38,370 bases of DNA, taken from assembly GCA_035510795.1 (NCBI GenBank), contig DATKGL010000024.1:1-38370 (forward strand), in the 5' to 3' direction. A program made the translations under genes and the position numbers. This document shows positions 22,925 through 30,983 of this stretch, piece after piece. This DNA comes from DATKGL01 sp035510795 (GTDB taxonomy: Bacteria > Patescibacteriota > Saccharimonadia > Saccharimonadales > UBA4665). The notes under the pieces were generated by a model. That model made no database searches and had not been told where the DNA came from. It saw nothing but the letters and a program-made list of their open reading frames with translations. Each line of letters starts with the position of its first letter. Position 1 is the stretch's first letter.

Positions 22925-23530
22925 TTAACTATCTGACTTAGATAACCACTTGCCGGCAATCACCAGGCTGATAAACAGTAACAGCAGCATTGTGCTGGCT
23001 ACTAGTGACCAGCCGGCCAGATCAGGCGACCAAGTCGGTGATACAAAATCGAACTCATACAAGCTGGGTGAAATATTGGGCACGCTAATGCCGTGACTCT
23101 CGACATATTGCTCAATGCAAGGGACACGGTTATGGCCGGAAAAATCTACCGGATCTACCTGCTGGCAATAAGTTTGAGCATTGGTATATATCTGAGTGTT
23201 TTCGTTTTGGCTCTGAGACTGGGAAGCTTCAACTAGTCTTTCATAGGTATAGCTCAGTTGGATAGGCGGATAAACAGAGCTGTTGCCGTTTGTTAGACTG
23301 GTATTCATATTGGCGACAACGTAAGCCTGTAAATTTTTTAAGGCTTGTTCGACATCCGTATTGTGCTGATCTGCCTGATAAACATCATTACGGAGATTAA
23401 TCATAGTCAGGTTATTCTGGCGCAGGGCATTAACGCTAACAATGCAACTTATTAATAGCAGGACCAGAACGTACCATGGACGAACCAATTTAATTTTTGT
23501 CCAATAGTGATGCAATTTGAGTTTAGTCAT
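22925..23530 (-). CDS. Membrane protein with N- and C-terminal segments
   Basis: No family recognised. 201 residues: one membrane segment near the start (about 17-35), an external helical region (NLRNDVYQADQHNTDVEQALKNLQAYV) and a four-cysteine-poor loop with a likely disulfide pair (QTYCQQVDP and RVPCIEQY), then a second membrane segment (about 174-193). This hairpin topology with a ~135-residue external domain is common in CPR envelope proteins. It is transcribed away from murC, with about 59 bp between them. Confidence 0.7.
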   Translation of the reverse strand: MTKLKLHHYWTKIKLVRPWYVLVLLLISCIVSVNALRQNNLTMINLRNDVYQADQHNTDVEQALKNLQAYVVANMNTSLTNGNSSVYPPIQLSYTYERLVEASQSQSQNENTQIYTNAQTYCQQVDPVDFSGHNRVPCIEQYVESHGISVPNISPSLYEFDFVSPTWSPDLAGWSLVASTMLLLLFISLVIAGKWLSKSDS

Positions 23531-23589
23531 ATCTGTATTTTATGGCCGATTGTAATTTCAGTGTAGCATAAGCATGGTAGACTGTAGTC

Positions 23590-24888
23590 ATGCATATTTA
23601 CTTCTCTGGTATCGGTGGAACAGCTATCGGTCCGCTAGCCTTGATTGCAAAGCAGGCCGGTTTCGTCGTGTCGGGTTCTGATAAGCAAGCCTCCCAGTAC
23701 ATTGATTACCTTAAAAAAAAGGGAGTCACCAATATTCACATAGGTCAGTCGTCCCAGCAAATTGCCGCTGTTCACAATAATATGCCAATTGATTGGTTGG
23801 TTTACTCGACGGCCGTTACTCTAGAAAACAGCCGTCCACCTGAGCTGGTTTTTGCCGAAAAGAATAAGATTAAGAGTACTGAGCGTAGTGAGTTAATTAA
23901 TTTCATTCTGCAGCAGAAAAAATTAAAAATGGTCGGGATTGCCGGGACTCATGGTAAAACTACCACCACCGCCATGGTTATATGGTTGTGTCAGCAAGTC
24001 GGTCTGCCGATCAGCCATTCCGTGGGGGCAAAAATGTCGTTTGGCGATATGGGCCATTACACAGCCGGGTCAAAATATTTCATTTATGAAGCTGATGAAT
24101 TTGCCCGTAATTTTTTGGCTTTTAATCCTTATCTGAGTATCGTCACCGGTGTCAGCTGGGACCACCATGAAATATTCCCAACCAGAGAAGATTATCAATC
24201 TGCTTTCCGGGAATATATAAGCCAGAGCCAACGGACAATATTGTGGCAGGAGGACTTTGATTACCTGCAGCTAGACTCGCCCGCCAATCTTATCGTTTTT
24301 GACAGCGATAGCCCGATTATTGAGTTAATCCAGCTCAAGGGCCGCTATAACCGTCTGGACGCATGGCTGGCCGTACAGGCAGTCCACAGACTATCAGATC
24401 AACCGATTGGCAAGCTGGTCCGCTATGTTAATTACTTCCCGGGGCTGTCCAGGCGGATGGAACGCCTAAAAAAGAATCTGTTTAGCGACTACGCGCATAC
24501 GCCTGAAAAGATCAGGGGAGCTATGAGTGTGGCTACAGAAATGGCTGCTGTCAATAATCAGCCCTTGGTTGTGGTATATGAGCCACTGACCAACCGGCGA
24601 CAGCATTTTGTCAAAGATGAATACAAAGATTGTTTTGAAGGTGCCGCTCAGGTTTACTGGCTCCCAAGTTATTTAGCCAGAGAAGACCCCAAACAAAAAT
24701 TGCTTAAACCGGCCGAGCTAATTGCCCATCTAGATAATCCTTCCCTGGCAATACCTCAAAAGAAAGATGCCCAACTCATAAATATCATCAGAGAACACCT
24801 AAAGGATAATGCCATGGTAGTAGCTATGTGCGGTGGTGGTGGCGACAGCTTAGACGAGTGGCTTCGGCAAAACTTGAAGAAATTTTAG
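23590..24888 (+). CDS. murC: Mur ligase, UDP-N-acetylmuramate--L-alanine ligase (MurC) type
   Basis: Adds the first amino acid to UDP-MurNAc in peptidoglycan synthesis. 432 residues with three Mur domains: Rossmann start (FSGIGGTAIGPLA...VSGSD), ATP-binding centre (GIAGTHGKTTTTAM at about 116-129, then YEADEFARNFL, VTGVSWDHHEIF) and C-terminal DYAHTPEKI with GGGGDSLDEWL. The substrate motifs differ enough from textbook MurC that an Mpl-like recycling ligase cannot be excluded. It stands alone, not in a division cluster. Its end overlaps the convergent gene at 24885 by 4 nt. Confidence 0.88.
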   Translation: MHIYFSGIGGTAIGPLALIAKQAGFVVSGSDKQASQYIDYLKKKGVTNIHIGQSSQQIAAVHNNMPIDWLVYSTAVTLENSRPPELVFAEKNKIKSTERSELINFILQQKKLKMVGIAGTHGKTTTTAMVIWLCQQVGLPISHSVGAKMSFGDMGHYTAGSKYFIYEADEFARNFLAFNPYLSIVTGVSWDHHEIFPTREDYQSAFREYISQSQRTILWQEDFDYLQLDSPANLIVFDSDSPIIELIQLKGRYNRLDAWLAVQAVHRLSDQPIGKLVRYVNYFPGLSRRMERLKKNLFSDYAHTPEKIRGAMSVATEMAAVNNQPLVVVYEPLTNRRQHFVKDEYKDCFEGAAQVYWLPSYLAREDPKQKLLKPAELIAHLDNPSLAIPQKKDAQLINIIREHLKDNAMVVAMCGGGGDSLDEWLRQNLKKF

Positions 24889-26117
24889 CCAAATATTGCA
24901 ATCAGGTCGACCGTCACAATTACTCCCAGTAATATCCAAAGCCAGACATCCGTCATGAAGCCGGGGGGCAAATTGGCGGGAAGTTCAATATGGCTGAGCT
25001 TAGAAAAGCTTGAACTCTGATCTGGGGCAAACCGGTCCGGGCCGAGCGATTGTGAAAACGAAAGTGGCGAAGAGGACTGCATATCAATATTCGTACTGCC
25101 ACCAACACCAAGCTGACCACTGGCAACTGCAATTTCTTCATCAGACTGTTCTTTGTGCTCGGGTGCTTGTTCGCGGTTAAATTCATGCCCATATGCAAAA
25201 GTCGGTTTCTCTACAGCATGTCCAGTCCTAGAATCAACTTCGATACTATGCCAGACACTATGCTCAATTCTATGGCCAGGCGGTAGTTCGTTCTCCGTTT
25301 GGTCGTCACCGACAACTTCAGGCGGGCTAAATCGATCTGCGTACTGATTAACGGGGTCGGCTGGTGTTTCTGGGGTGGATAGAATATTAGATAAGTCCGC
25401 TGATAAACCATCAAGCCGCTCAGTTGATGCGGACGTAATTTGGGCCCGGTTTGCCGCGACAATAGGAGAGGTTTTCGCAGTCGGCTGATCCCGGTGCGGT
25501 CGGTCATGCAAACTACTTAGTTGATTAAATGTGGATGAGGCAACTTGGCGGGCAGTGGCGGTGGAAACAGCTTGTTCGGCATAACTTCTCCTAGACTCTT
25601 GGGCAGCATCCAACTCCGTGCTTTGTGCAGCTTCAAGTTCATTAATTGGCCCTGATGCCAACACTTCACTAACCATGTCCTCAAAGGAGTCGGCTGTGGC
25701 TGAAACCGACTCTTTGTATTCTTGATCAAAATCCGGGATAGCTATTATTTCTTCCCGGCGGAAATCCGGTTGTTGAGTTTTGCGAACTTGCCTCCAGGGT
25801 ACAAGAGGAATCTCTTGCTCCAGACCAACATCATTTAAGTCTATCACTACCGTTTGCCCTTCACGGCCGTGACGATATTCAACCTGCAAATCAGTTATTT
25901 CTTCAAGCAGTATGCCATGACCGGCTCTTTCAGCGGCAGATGACTTGCCAGAATTAGTTGGGATTTTAATGATTTCTGGTTTTTTCGCATTAACTTCACC
26001 ACCCTGTTCGCGGGGTTTTGGCGCTGGCGCTTTTGACCGATTCTTCCGGAGTTTTTTGACCTGATCTTCGGATTCGCTATCGTCTCTATCAACTTGATAA
26101 TTTTGCTCTGACCCCAT
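24885..26117 (-). CDS. Tail-anchored hypothetical protein, 410 residues
   Basis: No named family. A long hydrophilic, mostly disordered body with a charged start, a conserved-looking block near residues 68-110 (ILLEEITDLQVEYRHGREGQ) and another around 285-320 (LPPGHRIEHSVWHSIEVDSR then GHAVEKPTFAYGHEF). I remember the second block in Saccharibacterial proteins. One membrane segment at the extreme C-terminus (VWLWILLGVIVTVDLIAIF) makes it a tail-anchored protein with a cytoplasmic body. It neighbours a second tail-anchored protein (26311). The function is unknown, perhaps scaffold or envelope organisation. Confidence 0.75.
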   Translation of the reverse strand: MGSEQNYQVDRDDSESEDQVKKLRKNRSKAPAPKPREQGGEVNAKKPEIIKIPTNSGKSSAAERAGHGILLEEITDLQVEYRHGREGQTVVIDLNDVGLEQEIPLVPWRQVRKTQQPDFRREEIIAIPDFDQEYKESVSATADSFEDMVSEVLASGPINELEAAQSTELDAAQESRRSYAEQAVSTATARQVASSTFNQLSSLHDRPHRDQPTAKTSPIVAANRAQITSASTERLDGLSADLSNILSTPETPADPVNQYADRFSPPEVVGDDQTENELPPGHRIEHSVWHSIEVDSRTGHAVEKPTFAYGHEFNREQAPEHKEQSDEEIAVASGQLGVGGSTNIDMQSSSPLSFSQSLGPDRFAPDQSSSFSKLSHIELPANLPPGFMTDVWLWILLGVIVTVDLIAIFG

Positions 26118-26310
26118 TGATCAAACGTCCCTATTAACTGATTATAATTATAACATAATTGAGATATATAGCAAAGCAGCCGGCGGCCCTTGTTTGTATA
26201 GATAAACTAACAACCTTAAGACTCGCTGCGGCACGGTCTAGGAAGATTTTGGCAGCTAATTAGGCAAAATTGATGAAATAACTTGAGAGGAGTCGTTAGC
26301 GGAATGTTTA

Positions 26311-27261
26311 TCAATGCTTAGCAAGAGCGAACCAAACTATCAGAGCAATTAGTATGACAACAAGGACCGCTATGATGACGATGCCCATCGGTAAGCTCTT
26401 CTTTGACTGAGCCTGGGCCGGACCAGCTAAGTTAGACGGCAACGGTGTTGTGGCTCCCGGCGGATCAGAAGCTGGAGGTGTTGATGGTGGAGTCGGATCG
26501 TTAACGGATGGAGGCGGCGAAGAAACAACCATTGGGTCAGCGCCAAAAGAGTGAGATGGAGATGGCGAAGGAGCAGGGTCATTCGATAAACTGCTCGTCG
26601 AATCAGTCTCGGGTTCTGAAGGATTTTCTGGTGCGAGTGAAAAATCAGTATTTTTTAATGAATCATCACTGGTAACATCAGCATTGCTGGGGACTGGGTC
26701 ATCGGACAAAGACGCGCTGAGGTCATCGGCAGCCGGTTTCGGGTCTAGTCTAGGCGCGCTGAGGTCATCGGCGGCAGGCGGCTTTGGTTCAGGATCAGAC
26801 ATTGGCGTACTTAGACTATCAACGGCTGGCTTCGGGTCCAGTGCAGGCGTACTCGTGTCGTCATCTGCAGCCGGTGCAGCTGGTTCAGGATCGGTTGTAG
26901 GCTCACTGAGGTCATCGGCAGCCGGTTTCAGGTCGGGATCGGACATCGGTGTATCCAGGTCATCAGAAGACTTCGGCTCTGGTTCGGGATCGGTTGTAGG
27001 CTCACTGAGGTCATCGGCAGCCGGTTTCGGGTCGGGATCGGACATCGGTGAGGTCAAATCACTTGAGCTTAGATCGTCGGTAGTCGTCGGAGTCGGTTCT
27101 GGCTCAGAAACGGTAGTATCTCGCTCAGTGCTAGTATCCGGCTCATCTGACGGCGTAACCGGATTGGCTGGTGACGATAGTGAGGGTTGTTGAACTGTTG
27201 GTTCGGTTAAGCCGTCAGGGTCAGCCGAGTCGGGTTCTGAAGGTTTTGCTTGAGGGTCCAT
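26311..27261 (-). CDS. Asp/Pro/Ser/Thr repeat protein with C-terminal membrane anchor
   Basis: 316 residues, no known family. The body is strongly acidic low-complexity sequence built on units like DPKPAADDLSEPTTDPEP and DDLDTPMSDPD, repeated about five or six times with variation. A basic KK lies before the C-terminal membrane segment (LPMGIVIIAVLVVILIALIVWFAL). It is probably an extended stalk anchored in the membrane; without a signal peptide the body should stay in the cytoplasm unless it is inverted. AAAGGA lies about 13 bases before the ATG. A large G/S-rich ORF on the opposite strand is a shadow of the repeats. Confidence 0.75.
   Translation of the reverse strand: MDPQAKPSEPDSADPDGLTEPTVQQPSLSSPANPVTPSDEPDTSTERDTTVSEPEPTPTTTDDLSSSDLTSPMSDPDPKPAADDLSEPTTDPEPEPKSSDDLDTPMSDPDLKPAADDLSEPTTDPEPAAPAADDDTSTPALDPKPAVDSLSTPMSDPEPKPPAADDLSAPRLDPKPAADDLSASLSDDPVPSNADVTSDDSLKNTDFSLAPENPSEPETDSTSSLSNDPAPSPSPSHSFGADPMVVSSPPPSVNDPTPPSTPPASDPPGATTPLPSNLAGPAQAQSKKSLPMGIVIIAVLVVILIALIVWFALAKH
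26882..27050 (-). repeat. Tandem 99-bp period with 70-bp near-identical units
   Basis: 26882-26951 and 26981-27050 match at 68 of 70 bases and are offset by 99 bp (33 codons), inside the acidic repeat gene. Shorter degenerate copies continue to about 26720. Such recent duplications suggest copy number can change by slippage. Confidence 0.85.
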
Positions 27262-27385
27262 AATATAAAAATATTCCTTTAGTTTTAATTAGTAATATGC
27301 GCCTATTTTCTGCTGGCTATTTTAGCATAAGCAGATAAGTTTTACAGCACAACAGTTATAAATATACTTAATATTGATTATGCTC

Positions 27386-27556
27386 TTGACAACCATAAGT
27401 CAGCTGGCATAACCTGCGTATATGGCAAATTAGTGGGGTGTATTTATTTACTACTTATTGAAAAATAAGTAGCGATTCATATAATGCCCTGATAATTTAC
27501 CGGGACAATAAAAAGTAAAAAACCTCCTACATTTTATTTAGTGTGGGAGGTTTTTA
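27386..27556 (+). ncRNA. Candidate small RNA between the repeat protein and aspS
   Basis: On the plus strand TTGACA (27386-27391) is followed 18 bp later by TAACCT. Downstream is a 9-bp hairpin CTACTTATT/AATAAGTAG closed by a GAAA tetraloop (27451-27472), and then a terminator hairpin with five T (27521-27555). No ORF fits. The -10 box is weak and the terminator is shared with aspS on the other strand, so this is a hypothesis. Confidence 0.35.
27517..27555 (-). terminator. Intrinsic terminator downstream of aspS
   Basis: AACCTCCTACA (27521-27531) pairs with TGTGGGAGGTT (27542-27552), with T runs on both strands (six on the minus side). It starts a few bases after the aspS stop and may act in both directions. 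Confidence 0.85.
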
Positions 27557-27559
27557 AGT

Positions 27560-28873
27560 TTAAGGAGATAGACGATTTAGGTCGCGCGGGAAAAGAATTG
27601 CTTCTTTGATATTATTAAGCCCAACCGTTTTTTCGACTAGCCGGTCTATCCCAAAACCGCAACCGCCGTGCGGCGGAAGCCCATGCTCGAAAGCTTGCAG
27701 GTAATACTTGAAGCCGGGGTCGTTTGGATCAATGCCAGCTCGCTTGATTTGCTCAACTAGTTTTTCGTGGTGATGTTCACGCTGAGGGCAAGTAGCTATT
27801 TCAAGACCCCGAAAAAGCAGGTCCGCCCAAAGTACGGCCGATTCGTCGTTAGGATCGATCATGTGGTAAAACTTCATCGCTTCGACCGGGAAACCGGTTA
27901 CAAAAACCGCTTCGCAACCATCATTTTTGGCGGCGTAGTCACAAATCCATTTTTCTTCATCCGGAATCAGGTCCTTCTCGTGAGTGGTGTCTGTCCCGGT
28001 TGCTTGGCTGTAAAGCTGGTGGACACGAGGGACACTGTAGCGAGGGAATCTTTCTTTAATTACTAATGGTGGAGCTTTCAGATCACTTAGCTCAGATTTA
28101 AATAATTTATAGGTTTCAGTAAGAACAGCGTGGGTCATATCTTGGACCATGTTAAGGACATCCTCATGACTATCTATGAAGCCCATTTCAATATCCAGCA
28201 TGGTAACTTCTGAGACGTGACGCGTAGTAGCGCTCAATTCTGCCCGAAAAGCCGGCCCTATTTCAAAGACCCGCTCGAAAACGCCAACCATCATCTGCTT
28301 ATAAAACTGGGGGCTCTGAGCTAAAAAGGCATCTTTGCCAAAGTAATCAAGTTTGAATACCTCTGCCCCACCTTCGGTCGCACCAGCTACAAGCTTTGGA
28401 GTTTGAATTTCAATAAAATCTTGGCCATACAAGAACTCCCGGATAAGCCGAAGCATGCCTGAGCGGATATGAAAAATCTTTTGCTCTTTTAGGTTGCGTA
28501 GTCCTATACCGCGTGTATCAAATAAGGTATCTAGGTTTTCGGATTTATGACTCAGGGGTTTGTCAATTTCTATGATCGGCTCGGCCTTGACCGCGACCAA
28601 GACAGTGATCTCGGGATCATGTATTTCGCCGCCAGCCGGAGCACGGCTTTCTTCTACAACTTTGCCGGTTGCCGATAATACTGTACCGACCTGCAGGCCG
28701 CGCAATTTATTAACTTCATCCTTGTCCTGGACTACAATTTGCGTTAGTCCGCTGCGATCTCTAATGTTAATAAAAGTCAGGCCGCCTAAAAGCCGCTTTT
28801 TGTGAAGCCAGCCTTGTATTAAAACTTCTTTCCCGATATGTAACTTAAGATCTTTTGCTAAAACTCTTTTCAT
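27560..28873 (-). CDS. aspS: Aspartyl-tRNA synthetase, short archaeal type (probably non-discriminating)
   Basis: A class IIb synthetase that charges tRNA-Asp, and perhaps also tRNA-Asn. 437 residues: OB-fold anticodon domain (IQGWLHKKRLLGGLTFINIRDRSG, 1-105), motif 2 FRAELSATTRHVSEVTMLDIEM and motif 3 GCGFGIDRLVE near the end. FLAQSPQFYKQMMVGVFERVFEIGP and the absence of the ~100-residue GAD insert mark the archaeal/eukaryal-type form, unlike the ~590-residue bacterial enzyme. If the genome lacks AsnRS it would need GatCAB to make Asn-tRNA. It follows the CBS-domain gene by 5 nt. Confidence 0.93.
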   Translation of the reverse strand: MKRVLAKDLKLHIGKEVLIQGWLHKKRLLGGLTFINIRDRSGLTQIVVQDKDEVNKLRGLQVGTVLSATGKVVEESRAPAGGEIHDPEITVLVAVKAEPIIEIDKPLSHKSENLDTLFDTRGIGLRNLKEQKIFHIRSGMLRLIREFLYGQDFIEIQTPKLVAGATEGGAEVFKLDYFGKDAFLAQSPQFYKQMMVGVFERVFEIGPAFRAELSATTRHVSEVTMLDIEMGFIDSHEDVLNMVQDMTHAVLTETYKLFKSELSDLKAPPLVIKERFPRYSVPRVHQLYSQATGTDTTHEKDLIPDEEKWICDYAAKNDGCEAVFVTGFPVEAMKFYHMIDPNDESAVLWADLLFRGLEIATCPQREHHHEKLVEQIKRAGIDPNDPGFKYYLQAFEHGLPPHGGCGFGIDRLVEKTVGLNNIKEAILFPRDLNRLSP

Positions 28874-28878
28874 GTCTG

Positions 28879-29922
28879 CTATTTTACCATCTCTTTCATC
28901 TCAGTTGACTCAGCTATGTGTTCCTCGTGCTCCGATTTAGCCTTAAGCGCTGCGACGGTCCGTAAATCATCATGTTTATCAAACTCATCGATCAGCGGGC
29001 GGCCGATAACCTGAGCGATAACATCTTCTATGGTAATAATACCAACAAATTCTTCGAAACTGTTGACGACGATAAATAAATTATGCTTGGTTTTAATAAA
29101 AGTTTGCCAAACCTGGCCCAGCGAAAAATCTTCATGAACATAGCAGACATCACGCTTGATAACATCTTTCACCCGCCCGCCTTGTTCAGCCAGTTTCAGC
29201 ACATCCTTAACAAACAATGTGCCGACAATATTGTCCTTTTTGCCGCTGTATACCGGGAACCGATAATGGCCGCTCCGGTGCAGTTCCCCTAACAAGACCG
29301 GCCCAATTACTTCATCCACATCAACTACATCAACTATCCGCCTGGGTATTAGTACGTCGCCGACTTTCTTGTCCTCAAACAATAAGCTGCTACGCATTAT
29401 TTCCAATTCTGCGGGTGGTATAGTGTTACCCGGCTGTTCTTTCTGCCAATCCAGCAGTTCCAGCAAATCTTCTTTGCTGAAGATGCCGGTAGATGAAATT
29501 CTGGAACGATAGACAATTTTTGAGACCGGCGACAGGGCTGGATGCATATAATGCAATAACCAAACCAGCAACGGGGTCAGCATCAATGTTAGCCGCTCCG
29601 CCAAATCAGATACTCGGTTATGCGGTAACCATAAAAATGCCAGCCAGATAATTAATATGCCTACAATCGCTGCCAGCCAGCCAGCCACAATACCCGTCAA
29701 CAAAACTATGCTCACAGCAACAGATGCCACGATAATAAACCACAGCAGCAACTGAAGTGTCGTGTCGTAAGCGGCAGCCCGGTACAGTTGTTTGGCGCGC
29801 CTATCGCCAGCTCTAGCGCGGCGTTTTAATTCCTTTAAAGAAACTTTGTAATAAGTTTTGTCTAAAGTTACCGCCAGACAAGCCAGTACCAACAGCAGCA
29901 CGCAAATTATTAGTCTAACCAT
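28879..29922 (-). CDS. CBS-domain membrane protein, CorC/TlyC (CNNM)-like
   Basis: 347 residues. An N-terminal membrane part has three or four hydrophobic segments (about 1-20, 55-75, 76-100, 110-128), followed by a paired CBS domain (VGDVLIPRRIVDVVDVDEVI, HYRFPVYSGKKDNIVGTLFVKDVLKLA, NLFIVVNSFEEFVGIITIEDVI). This is the architecture of CorC/CNNM proteins, linked to magnesium or cobalt handling, though the DUF21 region is divergent. The C-terminal CorC_HlyC domain is missing; a short charged tail replaces it. It is co-transcribed with aspS and divergent from the DsbA gene. Confidence 0.85.
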   Translation of the reverse strand: MVRLIICVLLLVLACLAVTLDKTYYKVSLKELKRRARAGDRRAKQLYRAAAYDTTLQLLLWFIIVASVAVSIVLLTGIVAGWLAAIVGILIIWLAFLWLPHNRVSDLAERLTLMLTPLLVWLLHYMHPALSPVSKIVYRSRISSTGIFSKEDLLELLDWQKEQPGNTIPPAELEIMRSSLLFEDKKVGDVLIPRRIVDVVDVDEVIGPVLLGELHRSGHYRFPVYSGKKDNIVGTLFVKDVLKLAEQGGRVKDVIKRDVCYVHEDFSLGQVWQTFIKTKHNLFIVVNSFEEFVGIITIEDVIAQVIGRPLIDEFDKHDDLRTVAALKAKSEHEEHIAESTEMKEMVK

Positions 29923-30004
29923 GTCATCATAGTAACTCGCTCCAAGGGTGATTTCAAAACTCTCAAGCGTGGTATACTAGAATTTACAGATAAAGGAGAA
30001 CTGT

Positions 30005-30664
30005 GTGGACAAACGATTCTGGGGAATATTAATAGCGGTGGTCATAGTACTGGGTGGAATTTATTGGCTCAGTGGCGGAAAAAGTAATCCCGGTTCAACT
30101 TCTTCCTCAAACAGCACCAGCCCGTCCCAGCATATTGAAGGACTGGGTCGTGACAAGGTAACGCTTCTTGAATATGGTGATTATGAATGCCCCTACTGTA
30201 GCGAGTTTTATCCAATCGTTAATCAAGTTGCTTCAAAATATAATGATCAGATTTATGTCCAGTTCCGGAACCTACCCCTAACCGAGATCCACTTAAACGC
30301 TTTTGCGGCGGCCAGAGCCGCCGAAGCTGCCTCCTTGCAGGGGAAGTTCTGGCAAATGCACGATGCTCTATACGCCAGCCAATCACAATGGGTTAACGCA
30401 TCTGACCCGGAATCTTATTTCGTAACCTATGCCCAGCAGATAGGGTTGAACATCGCTAAATTTAAAACTGACTTTTCAGGTTCTCAGGTTAACAATACGA
30501 TCAATGCCGACCTAGCGGCCTTTGCCAAAACAGGTGCCCAGCAGGCAACGCCAACATTTTTCTTAGACGGACAACAGATCCAACCTACTCCTACTTTGTC
30601 GAGTTTTGAACAGTACATTAACGCCGCCATCACCCAAAAAACAGGCACTAAAGCCACTTCGTAA
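30005..30664 (+). CDS. DsbA-like thiol-disulfide oxidoreductase, membrane-anchored
   Basis: Catalyses disulfide formation or exchange in extracytoplasmic proteins. 219 residues: signal anchor (about 5-22), a Ser-rich linker, then a thioredoxin fold with an inserted helical domain. The active site CPYC lies at residues 62-65 in DYECPYCSEF; the cis-Pro motif is ATPTFFLDG. The GTG start has AAAGGAG six bases upstream, a strong SD. No DsbB/VKOR partner is visible here. Cysteine pairs in the esterase (15271) and membrane protein (22925) are possible substrates. Confidence 0.92.
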   Translation: MDKRFWGILIAVVIVLGGIYWLSGGKSNPGSTSSSNSTSPSQHIEGLGRDKVTLLEYGDYECPYCSEFYPIVNQVASKYNDQIYVQFRNLPLTEIHLNAFAAARAAEAASLQGKFWQMHDALYASQSQWVNASDPESYFVTYAQQIGLNIAKFKTDFSGSQVNNTINADLAAFAKTGAQQATPTFFLDGQQIQPTPTLSSFEQYINAAITQKTGTKATS

Positions 30665-30983
30665 ATTGCAACTTTATCGCCCAGTGATCGGTTCGCAGCA
30701 ATAAGTTTTTTTCAATATAGAAGAAACTGCTGCCAGGGCGGTCGGCGAATTTCGACTTTTATTTTTACACCTCGTGAACTCAAATATTTTATTTTGACTG
30801 GCATTTTTATTTGAAACGCAATAACTAGCAGATGATGCTAGTCGGCCTCCTCAACCTCTTTTTTTAATTTTTGTCTCCCGCGGCGGCTATTCCCGCCACA
30901 AAAAGTGATTCTATGATGGCACAAGCATAAGCAGGCTGTCAAATGTGCTAGACTTTCTACAGGGTAAAGATCTAAAGATAAAC
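30665..30983. other. Intergenic region with a 7-bp hairpin and possible promoter
   Basis: About 320 bp without a supported gene. It holds ACTAGCA/TGCTAGT (30824-30842, loop GATGA), a small GGCGG/CCGCC hairpin near 30890, and a TGCTAGACT extended -10 (30947-30954) that fits the antiporter gene. No clear terminator for the DsbA gene. Confidence 0.5.

Noticed and set aside
26882..27050. CRISPR-like repeat array
   Set aside because: The repeats are in-frame coding duplications at 99-bp period with near-identical intervening sequence, not short repeats with unique spacers; no cas genes are present.
26684..27193. Large Gly/Ser-rich ORF on the plus strand opposite the acidic repeat gene
   Set aside because: It is a reverse-frame shadow of the Asp/Pro repeats; it has no SD, promoter or recognisable fold, and the minus-strand gene has a membrane anchor and a plausible start.
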